Assembly (NCBI GenBank): GCA_030536615.1
Contig: JAUNPQ010000019.1
Coordinates: 1-36,500 of the forward strand
From: Bacteroidales bacterium
GTDB taxonomy: Bacteria > Bacteroidota > Bacteroidia > Bacteroidales > Muribaculaceae
Reading direction: 5' to 3'
Length of the DNA: 36,500 nucleotides
Position numbers and translations under genes: made by a program. This document shows positions 17,203 through 24,477 of the stretch, one piece after another; the first letter of the stretch is position 1, and each line of letters begins with the position of its first letter. The notes under the pieces were generated by a model. That model had not been told where the DNA came from, ran no database searches, and saw nothing but the letters and a program-made list of their open reading frames with translations.

Positions 17203-18600
17203 ATGGACACATGCGGTAACACGTCATCAGGCCGTCCGGGTATGCAGATATGCACGGGCATTCTGTGCGTGGCCGTATATGTTGCCGCGCTCATCCTGAT
17301 ACCGGGCGCGCCGGCTGTCATGACCACAGGTGTGACAGTGACGATAGGATGCATAGCCGTGGCTCTATACCGGCGCTCAGGGTCATATACCGCTTCCGGA
17401 CAGATTGTGCTGACTGTTGCGATGACCCTTATGGCCGTTGGCATTGTGGCCAACGTGCATTATTTCACCGTGGCCTGCGGGCATACGGATGCAAATCCTC
17501 TTCTTCTGAATCCGGATGCGGCCCGTAACTGGCGCGATGCCATGTATTTCATGGGAGTCTCGGATGCGGACATATCCGGGACCCATACACTTTACGGTTG
17601 GATTCTGGCGGCGGTAATGAAGCCTTTCGGACCATCAATAACCATAGCCCTGTCATTGGGTTATGCATGTGGAACGGTCACCCTGCTGCTCACAGCGGCA
17701 ATGGCAAAACGCCTAACCTCAAACGCCGTCATGGCAACAGCAGCCATGATAGCTACAGCCTGTGTGTGCTACCTGATGGCCTCGGCAACAGTTCTTGTGA
17801 AAGACATATGGGTTGTCACCGCTACGGCTGTTGCCGGCTATGGACTGTGCCAATGGCGCAGAACGTCTGTGGCGTTTGTGACTGTGGGTTGCATTATGCT
17901 TGCCCTGGCACGGAACAATTTCATATTTGCTGTGGCGGTTGGTGTGATTATAACCGCATTAAGTGTGCCCCGTGCTGAGATGCGCCGCCAGTTGCTCTGG
18001 CGTGTGCTGGCTCTGGTTCTTGCAACGGGGATATGGACGTTGATGTCGCAGACAGAATTTACGCCTGATGCTGCCGCACAGATTGCCGGAGCATCTGATT
18101 TCGAGGAATATAGAGCACCAAATCAGGAGGCTTTCTACCGAATTGTCGGTGACGGGCTGAATGAATCCTGGACAAGAAAGCTGCTGTTGGCTCCGGTGCT
18201 GATCATAACCCAGTTCCTGATACCGCTCCCCTGGAATTTTTTGCGCGATACGGTTTTCGGACCCACACAGGCATATGCCCATTTTGCCTACCCATGGTAT
18301 TTTTTCGGAGCCGTGTTGTTGTTCTATCTTTTTGGGCGTACAAGACGCGTGTGCCAACGCAGGATGTTTGTTTTCACGTTGTGGGGCGTTTTTGTATGGC
18401 TCATTCCATGCTTCACAGCAATGGGAACGGTGTCCCGCTATGCATTGCCGGCTGTGCCGCTGATGGCTCCGGCAGTGGGCGCTACCGCGCTTGTCTGTTA
18501 CAGGAAACGTCGGTTTCTGACATGGCTGGCTGCATTCGCAATCATCCTTGCCGTCACGCTGCTGACAGTGTATAATCTCCAAACCGCCGCAGCACAATGA
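17203..18600 (+). CDS. Polytopic membrane protein, GT-C-like (PMT/ArnT-like) glycosyltransferase candidate
   Basis: The 465-residue protein has about ten to twelve hydrophobic helices. The first extramembrane loop (about residues 95-125: LLLNPDAARNWRDAMYFMGV and onward) is acidic and aromatic. It is followed by YGWILAAVMKPFGPSITIAL, the layout seen in GT-C enzymes, where an aspartate in that loop is catalytic. A second loop (about 285-325) contains FEEYRAPNQEAFYRI. GT-C enzymes move sugars from lipid-phosphate donors on the periplasmic side. I do not recognise a specific family, and a sugar-lipid transporter or polymerase is possible. The gene starts 4 nt after the porin and overlaps the next glycosyltransferase by 4 nt (ATGA), so they are almost certainly one transcript. 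Confidence 0.65.
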   Translation: MDTCGNTSSGRPGMQICTGILCVAVYVAALILIPGAPAVMTTGVTVTIGCIAVALYRRSGSYTASGQIVLTVAMTLMAVGIVANVHYFTVACGHTDANPLLLNPDAARNWRDAMYFMGVSDADISGTHTLYGWILAAVMKPFGPSITIALSLGYACGTVTLLLTAAMAKRLTSNAVMATAAMIATACVCYLMASATVLVKDIWVVTATAVAGYGLCQWRRTSVAFVTVGCIMLALARNNFIFAVAVGVIITALSVPRAEMRRQLLWRVLALVLATGIWTLMSQTEFTPDAAAQIAGASDFEEYRAPNQEAFYRIVGDGLNESWTRKLLLAPVLIITQFLIPLPWNFLRDTVFGPTQAYAHFAYPWYFFGAVLLFYLFGRTRRVCQRRMFVFTLWGVFVWLIPCFTAMGTVSRYALPAVPLMAPAVGATALVCYRKRRFLTWLAAFAIILAVTLLTVYNLQTAAAQ

Positions 18601-19319
18601 TAGTCAGTATTGTCACCATAACACGCAACAATGCCGCCGGTCTCCTGCGAACAATAGGGAGTGTTCGGTCACAGAAAGGTGTGGATATAGAGCACATCAT
18701 TGTTGATGGCAACAGCACTGATAGCACAGAACTGATTCTCCGGGCAGAAGCTCCAAGGGCTGTCATAGTCCGCAGAAATCCGGCGGGGGTGTATGATGCC
18801 CTGAATGCCGGGCTGGCGCAGGTGCGTGGTTTCATAACCGGCGTACTTCATGCCGGCGACGAGTTCTCTGATCCATATGTGCTGGCAGATGTCCTGCAGG
18901 CTTTCAGGACAGAGCCGGCTCCGCACTACATATACGGGGATATCCACTATGCCGCACCGTCGGGACGCCGTTATAGCGGCAGGCATGCATCGCGCATAAG
19001 TCTGCTGCATGGCTATGCGCCCCCGCATCCGTCATTGTTCGTGGCCTCACATGTGCAGCGCACTGTCGGCAATTACCGTACGGATATGGTCACGGCGGCA
19101 GACTTCGAGATGTTTGTACGACTGTTCTTTGATGACAGACTGCGTGGTAAATATCTGAACCGTGATATGGTATGCATGGATTCACACGGTATATCCGGAA
19201 AATGGATGAACCGTATTTTCGTTAACAATCGTGAGAGGCTTGCGGCTCTGCGCGGAAATGGGCTCAAAGCCTCGCCGCTGGCCTTGCTAAAGCGTTATAT
19301 TTACTTATTCAGACAATGA
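18597..19319 (+). CDS. Family 2 glycosyltransferase (WcaA-type)
   Basis: A single GT-A domain of 240 residues without membrane helices. MIVSIVTITRNNAAGLLRTI is the nucleotide-binding start, followed by HIIVDGNSTDST. The DxD-equivalent region is GVLHAGDEF, a variant also seen in other short GT2 enzymes. TAADFEMFVRLF matches the acceptor-side D-x-E-M-F motif of this group. It should transfer a sugar from a nucleotide donor onto a lipid-linked or surface glycan in the cytosol. It overlaps both neighbours by 4 nt, which argues for translational coupling within the cell-surface gene run. Donor sugar unknown. Confidence 0.85.
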   Translation: MIVSIVTITRNNAAGLLRTIGSVRSQKGVDIEHIIVDGNSTDSTELILRAEAPRAVIVRRNPAGVYDALNAGLAQVRGFITGVLHAGDEFSDPYVLADVLQAFRTEPAPHYIYGDIHYAAPSGRRYSGRHASRISLLHGYAPPHPSLFVASHVQRTVGNYRTDMVTAADFEMFVRLFFDDRLRGKYLNRDMVCMDSHGISGKWMNRIFVNNRERLAALRGNGLKASPLALLKRYIYLFRQ

Positions 19320-20053
19320 CAACAACTCAAACATCAGACACCCCGACATCACGAGCCGTCATATACATTCCGGACCGGGAATTCCTGTTGCCATACTTCC
19401 GCCGGCAGCTACCCGACTACAGCATAGAGACTGAAATTCCGTCAGATGGTACCGATGTGAGTCTTGCTGTGATGATATCCTCCACAGACGTATATGATGC
19501 CGCCTCAGGTCATATGCTGACAGAAGAGACGCCTCTGCGCGCTTCCTCGCCGTGGAGAGACCGCGAGGAGAAATGGCGTGTTTTCTGTGAAGCTTCCGGA
19601 CTTCCGTGCACGGTTGTGCGCTGTCCGGAGATTGTGGCAACGGCCATGAACGGACTGCCTATGCGAATGGCCCGCGGAATAGCGCGTGGAATGCTGATGC
19701 ATATACGTGGCAATCAGGGATGTCTGAGCCTTGTACACGGTGTCGACGTGGCCCGACTCAGCGTGATGCCGGCTGTTCAAGGGCATACGTTCAACCTCAC
19801 GGATGGTCAGGAGACAAAGGTGGATGATTTACTTGACGCGCTGGCTTTCCGCATCAAGGACAAGCACCTGTACACGCTCAAATCCATGACGGTGGCACGG
19901 TTGTTGTATGGATCTGACTATTTCGGACAGATGACGCGTCAGCTGACTTTCTCCAATGAATTGTTCAGAACGTTGGCAGGGCAGGATATAACCGCACCAA
20001 ACATTGTGACGGAATATCTGCGCACACATGTATATGATGAGAATTCGCTATAA
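19316..20053 (+). CDS. Degenerate NAD-dependent epimerase/dehydratase-like (extended SDR) protein
   Basis: The 245-residue protein retains the middle of an extended SDR: VMISSTDVYDAASGHMLTEE (the SST.VY motif), CTVVRCPEIVATAMNG (the LR..xVYG motif), then GCLSLVHGVDVARL and HTFNLTDGQ. The N-terminal Rossmann half with GxxGxxG is missing, because SST.VY comes at about residue 55 and not near 110. The YxxxK catalytic pair is also lost: the segment reads SPWRDREEKW. It therefore cannot be an active sugar epimerase of the usual kind. The reading frame is clean and coupled to the upstream glycosyltransferase by a 4-nt overlap, so it is likely expressed. A structural or sugar-binding partner role is possible but not shown. 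Confidence 0.6.
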   Translation: MTTTQTSDTPTSRAVIYIPDREFLLPYFRRQLPDYSIETEIPSDGTDVSLAVMISSTDVYDAASGHMLTEETPLRASSPWRDREEKWRVFCEASGLPCTVVRCPEIVATAMNGLPMRMARGIARGMLMHIRGNQGCLSLVHGVDVARLSVMPAVQGHTFNLTDGQETKVDDLLDALAFRIKDKHLYTLKSMTVARLLYGSDYFGQMTRQLTFSNELFRTLAGQDITAPNIVTEYLRTHVYDENSL

Positions 20054-20062
20054 AAAACACCA

Positions 20063-20914
20063 ATGAATGATTCATCTTTTATGACCCGGCTTGGTAGCAC
20101 TCTCAAGGGATGTGCGAAAATAGCGTTGCTTGCAAAGCATACCACTTTGCGTCCGGTGCACGATTCACGTCCGCTGCTTGTGATGGGCAACGGACCGTCG
20201 TTACGCAAGGTTCTGGACACACGTCCGTCATTTCTGAAAGAGGCCGCCTTGATGGCAGTCAACTTTGCGGCAAATGCTCCGGAATTCACATGGTTGAAAC
20301 CTGAATACTATGTGATTGCCGATGGATTCTTTTTCTCGGATGTGCATGGACATGAGAATCTGGAACATCTTTACAATGTTTTTTCTGAAATTGACTGGTC
20401 TATGACATTGATTGTGCCGGTGAGATACCGCAAGCGTCTGCCTTCTGCTGTCACTGATAACTGTAATATCCGCATTGCTACATTCAATGATGTGGGGGTG
20501 GAAGGGTTCGGCGCGTTTGAGAGACTGGTCTATTCGGCCCGCATGGCCATGCCGCGTCCCCGCAATGTACTCATAACGGCCCTCACCGCCGCCATATGGA
20601 TGGGCTATACTGAAATCTACGTGACCGGCGCCGATCACAGCTGGATGAAGACCATTGCTGTTGATGGTGACAACCATGTGATCAGTGTGCAGCCTCATTT
20701 CTACAAGGACAGCAGCACCGAGCAGAAGCGTGTTGACACTGAGTATGCCGGTTATCATCTTCATGACATCATCATGAGTTTCTACATTGCTTTCAGAAGC
20801 TACCACCGTATAGAGGAATGGGCAGTGAAAAAGGGTGTGAACATATACAACACCACGCCGGAAAGTTTCATCGACGCGTTCAGGCGGCGTCCGCTGCCCG
20901 GCTGTCAGGAGTAA
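20063..20914 (+). CDS. DUF115 / GT42-like Rossmann protein, probable glycan-modifying enzyme
   Basis: The 283-residue soluble protein has LLVMGNGPSL at 38-47, a motif shared by DUF115 (MAF/MptE-like) proteins and family 42 sialyltransferases. It continues with PEYYVIADGFFF, TEIYVTGADHSWMK and a closing IYNTTPESFIDAFRR. Such proteins commonly occur beside glycosyltransferases in surface-polysaccharide clusters, as here: it lies 9 nt after the epimerase-like gene. I infer a role in transferring a sugar or phosphate-linked group onto the same glycan. A sialyl- or related glycosyltransferase and a pyrophosphokinase-like activity are both open. Confidence 0.65.
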   Translation: MNDSSFMTRLGSTLKGCAKIALLAKHTTLRPVHDSRPLLVMGNGPSLRKVLDTRPSFLKEAALMAVNFAANAPEFTWLKPEYYVIADGFFFSDVHGHENLEHLYNVFSEIDWSMTLIVPVRYRKRLPSAVTDNCNIRIATFNDVGVEGFGAFERLVYSARMAMPRPRNVLITALTAAIWMGYTEIYVTGADHSWMKTIAVDGDNHVISVQPHFYKDSSTEQKRVDTEYAGYHLHDIIMSFYIAFRSYHRIEEWAVKKGVNIYNTTPESFIDAFRRRPLPGCQE

Positions 20915-20944
20915 ACTTTTTAGTAAAAAAGGAGTCAAAAAGAC

Positions 20945-22168
20945 ATGGAATTGTTTTATTCATTATTGATGATGCTCAACGAGATGTCGCCATATATACT
21001 TCTCGGTTTTCTTATAGCGGGGTTGATGCATGCTTTCATCCCCCAGAATACCTTTGCACGGCATCTTTCAGGCACGGGCTGGCGTCCGGTTGTGAAGTCG
21101 GCCCTTATAGGTATACCTTTGCCGTTGTGTTCATGCGGCGTACTGCCCACGGCTATAGCGATGCGCCGTAACGGTGCATCGCGTGCGGCTGCCACATCAT
21201 TTCTTATAGCCACACCGCAGACCGGAGTAGACAGTATCGCTGCCACATGGTCATTGCTCGGGCCTGTTTTTGCGATAGTAAGGCCTGTTGCGGCGTTGGT
21301 GACAGCGCTTTTCGGCGGAATAGCCGTAGGGAAAGCCGAACCGCGGGTTGCGGTTGCATGTGCTGTAAGTGATGAAATGGCTGAGAATAGAAAAAAGACA
21401 GGTGTTCTTGCAAAATTCATACAGGCGCTAAGATACGGATTTGTGGACCTTGTGGGCAGCATTGGCGGATGGCTTGTCGCCGGCCTTGTCATAGCCGCGC
21501 TGATAACGGTTTATGTGCCGGCGGATTTTTTCACGGTTCTTGGCCGCAATCCGCTGCTTTCCATGATTGTGGTTCTCATAATAGCTGTACCTATGTATGT
21601 CTGTGCCACCGGCTCCATCCCCATCGCCCTGTCGCTTATGCTCAAAGGACTCTCTCCGGGCACGGCGCTTGTGCTTCTGATGGCCGGTCCGGCCGCTAAT
21701 TTTGCCTCATTTGCTCTTATATCAAAGGAAATGGGACGCAAATCAGCTTTGATATATCTGGCGGCGATTGTTGTCGGAGCTATGGCTTTTGGTCTGGCAA
21801 TGGACTATTTTATGCCTGCAGGATGGTTTGTGCTGCCTGCATCGGCCGGGTCATGCCACAATCTTGAAGGTATAGGATGGTTTCCGCTGACATGTTCCGC
21901 AATTCTTGTCACGCTGCTGATTGCGGCATTTATAAAGAGAAATATCAAACATAAAATAACAGTAGACAATATGACTAAAGAATACATTGTGACCGGCATG
22001 AACTGTCCTCATTGTCAGGCCACGGTAGCAAAAAGCATTGGCGCGGTAAAAGGTGTGGAGCAGGTGGATGTGAATCTTTCCACGGGCAAGACCGTTGTTG
22101 TGGGCGAGCACAATCCTGACGAGATTGTGGCGGCAGTGCGCAACGCCGGCTTTGATGTGAAATCCTGA
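20945..22168 (+). CDS. SO_0444-family heavy-metal permease with C-terminal HMA domain
   Basis: The inner-membrane protein (407 residues, about eight to ten helices) has the SO_0444/DUF318 signature around PLPLCSCGVLPTA (about 59-70) followed by LIATPQTGVDS. These proteins are annotated as Cu/Zn or arsenic-type efflux permeases. A soluble heavy-metal-associated domain is fused at the C-terminus (from about 343), with GMNCPHC presenting the metal-binding cysteines C354 and C357. A purine-rich AAGGAG (around 20929-20934) precedes the ATG by 10 nt, an unusually recognisable ribosome site for this phylum. It lies 30 nt after the DUF115 gene and 15 nt before a ZIP transporter, implying a metal-homeostasis pair at the end of the run. 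Confidence 0.85.
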   Translation: MELFYSLLMMLNEMSPYILLGFLIAGLMHAFIPQNTFARHLSGTGWRPVVKSALIGIPLPLCSCGVLPTAIAMRRNGASRAAATSFLIATPQTGVDSIAATWSLLGPVFAIVRPVAALVTALFGGIAVGKAEPRVAVACAVSDEMAENRKKTGVLAKFIQALRYGFVDLVGSIGGWLVAGLVIAALITVYVPADFFTVLGRNPLLSMIVVLIIAVPMYVCATGSIPIALSLMLKGLSPGTALVLLMAGPAANFASFALISKEMGRKSALIYLAAIVVGAMAFGLAMDYFMPAGWFVLPASAGSCHNLEGIGWFPLTCSAILVTLLIAAFIKRNIKHKITVDNMTKEYIVTGMNCPHCQATVAKSIGAVKGVEQVDVNLSTGKTVVVGEHNPDEIVAAVRNAGFDVKS

Positions 22169-22183
22169 TGACCGTGCGCTGAT

Positions 22184-22975
22184 ATGCAGCTTGGAATGAC
22201 TGATACGCTGCTGGTGCTTGCCATTCCGTTTGCCGGCACCGCAGCAGGAGCGGCGTGTGTGCTTTTCATGAAACATGAGATGCCGCTGCTGTTGCGCAAG
22301 TCCTTGATGGGCTTTGCTGCCGGTGTGATGGTGGCGGCGTCCGTATGGTCGTTGCTTATTCCTGCAATGGAAATCGGGGATTCCGCTGATGCGACACGTG
22401 TGATTCCTGCTGTTGTGGGTTTCATGCTGGGCATACTTTTTCTGTTGCTGCTTGACCGTATAACACCGCATCAGCATGTGTATACCTCCGAGAGCGAGGG
22501 GCCTCCGTCACATCTTTCACGTACGCAAAAACTTGTGCTGGCTGTCACCATACATAATATTCCTGAGGGAATAGCATGTGGAATCACGCTTGCCGGTGCC
22601 TATGAGGAAAGCTCCTATATGACCATGGCCGGTGCCCTGGCGTTGGCTATAGGCATTGCTGTGCAGAATTTTCCGGAAGGAGCAATCGTCTCAATGCCTT
22701 TGCGGGAGTTGGGCAACAGCAGGCGCAAGGCATTCGGCATGGGAGTGCTGAGCGGCGCGGTAGAACCGGTGGCCGCAGTGGTGACAATTTTCATCGCCTC
22801 CCTTATATTGCCGGTATTCCCATATCTTCTGGCTTTTGGCGCCGGCGCCATGATTTATGTTGTTGTGGAGGAGCTTATTCCCGAGACCGCTGAAAGACGT
22901 CATTCCAATATGGGAACAATCGGATTCTCAGTAGGTTTTGCCCTTATGATGGTGCTCGATGTCATTCTGGGCTGA
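22184..22975 (+). CDS. ZIP-family divalent metal transporter (ZupT/GufA-like)
   Basis: The 263-residue protein has about eight helices and the ZIP metal-site motifs HNIPEG at 124-129 and QNFPEG at 161-166, plus VVEELIPE near the C-terminus. A short histidine-containing loop (PHQHVY, 95-100) lies between helices 3 and 4, as usual for ZIPs. ZIP proteins import zinc, iron or manganese into the cytosol. Placed 15 nt after an efflux-type permease, it would complete a metal import/export pair. An ATG at 22196 is an alternative start. The gene ends convergently 15 nt from a GNAT gene with no clear terminator between. Confidence 0.88.
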   Translation: MQLGMTDTLLVLAIPFAGTAAGAACVLFMKHEMPLLLRKSLMGFAAGVMVAASVWSLLIPAMEIGDSADATRVIPAVVGFMLGILFLLLLDRITPHQHVYTSESEGPPSHLSRTQKLVLAVTIHNIPEGIACGITLAGAYEESSYMTMAGALALAIGIAVQNFPEGAIVSMPLRELGNSRRKAFGMGVLSGAVEPVAAVVTIFIASLILPVFPYLLAFGAGAMIYVVVEELIPETAERRHSNMGTIGFSVGFALMMVLDVILG

Positions 22976-22990
22976 CAGTGTCGGTGTGCG

Positions 22991-23431
22991 TCATTTGCAC
23001 CTCAATTCCATGTGAAGGATGGGATAGGGTTTGCCTTCGCCGTCAACAGGATCACGGCTCACAACAACAAAGCCGTGACGCCGGTAGAATTCCAATGCCC
23101 GTGTGTTCTGCTCATTTACGTCAACCAGACCTATGCCCTTCGTTTCAACAGCAAACCTCAGCAACTGCGATCCATAACCTTTTCCCATGTAGTCAGGATG
23201 TACAAAAAGCATCTGTATCATGCCCTCGGCAATCCCGATGAACCCACATATGGCGTTTTCATCATTTCTGACGGCATAAAGGCTGACGTGAGGCATATAG
23301 CAGACGGGCAGTTTATGATGGTAATACTCAACATCCTCATCGGTCAGGAAATGATGCGTGGCTTTTACTGACGCCAGCCATATCCGGGTCAGCGTTGTGT
23401 AATCATTGCATTTCTCTATCTGCTCGTACAT
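22991..23431 (-). CDS. GNAT-family N-acetyltransferase
   Basis: A 146-residue single-domain GNAT. The acetyl-CoA-binding motif A is IQMLFVHPDYMGKGYGSQLL (Q/R-x-x-G-x-G/A type, here MGKGYG), and motif B is the NTRALEFYRRHGFVV segment. The overall form resembles YjaB/YiaC-type enzymes that acetylate small molecules or proteins; the substrate is not evident. It lies on the minus strand downstream of the tRNA-Gly gene, separated by a strong terminator, so it is a separate unit. It converges on the ZIP gene. Confidence 0.85.
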   Translation of the reverse strand: MYEQIEKCNDYTTLTRIWLASVKATHHFLTDEDVEYYHHKLPVCYMPHVSLYAVRNDENAICGFIGIAEGMIQMLFVHPDYMGKGYGSQLLRFAVETKGIGLVDVNEQNTRALEFYRRHGFVVVSRDPVDGEGKPYPILHMELRCK

Positions 23432-23465
23432 GGTTTTGTGGAAATATATGTCCCTATTAATTTAA

Positions 23466-23500
23466 AAGAGGTTGCACATCACATACTGATGCAACCTCTT
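23466..23500. terminator. Terminator following tRNA-Gly
   Basis: A perfect 11-bp inverted repeat (23466-23476 with 23490-23500) with a 13-nt loop lies just past the 3' end of the tRNA on the minus strand. Reading that strand, the stem is followed by TT, AAA, TT, a short weak T-rich tail. Confidence 0.75.
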
Positions 23501-23507
23501 TACGCTG

Positions 23508-23580
23508 AGCGGTAAACGGGGGTCGAACCCGCGACCTGCGGCTTGGGAAGCCGCCGCTCTGCCAACTGAGCTATTACCGC
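23508..23580 (-). tRNA. tRNA-Gly with anticodon CCC
   Basis: The reverse complement folds as a full cloverleaf of 73 nt. Acceptor stem GCGGTAA pairs with TTACCGC; the D-arm is GCTC..GAGC. The anticodon stem GCGGC/GCCGC carries loop TTCCCAA, giving anticodon CCC (reads GGG). The T-arm is GCGGG-TTCGACC-CCCGT, with one wobble pair. The discriminator is U, as expected for glycine. CCA is not encoded. Confidence 0.96.
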
Positions 23581-23601
23581 AAAAATGATTCATTCACACT
23601 G

Positions 23602-23633
23602 CAAAGATAATGCTTTTTATGAACATCGCCAAT
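23602..23633 (-). promoter_or_regulatory. Promoter for tRNA-Gly
   Basis: On the minus strand TATCTTTG (23602-23609) is an exact -7 box. ATTG (23630-23633), 20 nt further upstream, is a one-mismatch -33 box. The tRNA 5' end is at 23580. Confidence 0.6.
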
Positions 23634-23737
23634 ACTCCGGTGTGTTTTTCATGATAAAACGGCGCTATGTCTGGCAGTAATAGATGGATAACCGCAGATT
23701 TTGAACTCGGTATGAACATTTATCCGGCTGAAATCAT

Positions 23738-23745
23738 TACCTTTG
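23738..23745 (+). promoter_or_regulatory. -7 promoter box for the nucleotidyltransferase gene
   Basis: TACCTTTG matches TAnnTTTG, 22 nt before the ATG at 23768. No -33 TTTG lies at the normal distance; the nearest, at 23700-23703, is too far away. Confidence 0.5.
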
Positions 23746-23767
23746 TAATCAGATAGAAAGTATTTGC

Positions 23768-24070
23768 ATGCATCTTATCAATGACAATATACAGAAACTC
23801 TTTGTCTTATGTCAGAAACATAAGGTGAGAAAGTTGTATGCTTTTGGTTCTATACTGACATCAAAGTTTAATGAAAAGAGTGATGTTGACATTCTTGTTG
23901 ACTTCAATTCCGAAATAGATCATACCACCTATGCTGACAATTATTTTGACTTATACCATGCATTAAAAGCCTTATTTGGAAGAGATGTGGATTTAGTTGA
24001 TGAGTCAGCTGTCAGAAATCCTTATTTCAAGGAGGAACTTGATGAAACCAAATATTTGATTTATGGATAG
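23768..24070 (+). CDS. MntA-like minimal nucleotidyltransferase (antitoxin of a HepT/MNT pair)
   Basis: The 100-residue protein is a minimal Pol-beta-type nucleotidyltransferase. The motif GS-x10-DxD reads GSILTSKFNEKSDVD, with G27-S28, D39 and D41, followed by ILVDF. In characterised HepT/MntA pairs this enzyme transfers AMP groups to a tyrosine of the HepT RNase toxin and silences it. All visible catalytic residues are present. The gene is clearly more AT-rich than its neighbours, which suggests horizontal acquisition. Its stop overlaps the start of the following HepT-like gene by 8 nt, the usual arrangement, but that gene is frameshifted. Confidence 0.85.
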   Translation: MHLINDNIQKLFVLCQKHKVRKLYAFGSILTSKFNEKSDVDILVDFNSEIDHTTYADNYFDLYHALKALFGRDVDLVDESAVRNPYFKEELDETKYLIYG

Positions 24071-24398
24071 AAAACTAAGAAAATATTTGTCAGATATTCT
24101 TTCTTCAATCCTTGAGATAGAATCTTTCTTGGAGGAAAGGTCAAGAGAATATGCCACTTTCTGCGATGATACATTGTTCAGAAGAGGTGTTGAACGGAAT
24201 ATTGAGATAATGGGCGAGGCTATGATCAAGTCTTGAAAATCAATCCCGATATTCCAGTCACAGCGGCCAGAAAAGATGTGGATACAAGGAACTTTGTAAT
24301 CCATGCCTATGACTCTTTGAAGCCTGATATTCTTTGGAGTAATCAATCATATGCCTTTACTTAAGCGGGAAGTAGAGAGTCTCTTAAGTGAAGATTGA
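24063..24398 (+). pseudogene. HepT-like (DUF86) toxin gene, disrupted by two frameshifts
   Basis: Frame one runs from the ATG at 24063 to a TGA at 24234-24236, ending EIMGEAMIKS. The family sequence continues from about 24233 in another frame: LKINPDIPVTAARKDVDTRN, then FVIHAYDSLKPDILW. It finishes in the first frame again from about 24342: INHMPLLKREVESLL, with TGA at 24396-24398. So a base appears to be missing near 24231, and a second shift of opposite sign lies near 24336-24342. The RNase/AMPylation motif R-x4-H-x-Y (RNFVIHAY) lies in the middle, after the first shift, so no active toxin is made as read. A sequencing or assembly error is the main alternative. Confidence 0.75.
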
Positions 24399-24414
24399 TG
24401 TAGTATCATCTTGA

Positions 24415-24457
24415 ATATGCGGCACGCGGCAGAATTTTTCTGCCGCGTGCCGCATAT
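24415..24457. terminator. Perfect 20-bp palindrome between convergent genes
   Basis: 24415-24434 is the exact reverse complement of 24438-24457, with a 3-nt TTT loop. It lies between the HepT remnant and the convergent OmpA gene and is probably a bidirectional terminator, although no T-run follows on either side. Confidence 0.65.
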
Positions 24458-24477
24458 ATGTCTGTCTGTTATTCCGT

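Noticed and set aside
23432-23767. Possible integration site at tRNA-Gly next to the AT-rich MntA/HepT genes
   Set aside because: The tRNA is complete, but I see no repeat of its 3' end on the far side of the module and no integrase. The HepT/MntA genes also lie on the tRNA's 5' side, whereas elements normally insert at the 3' end.
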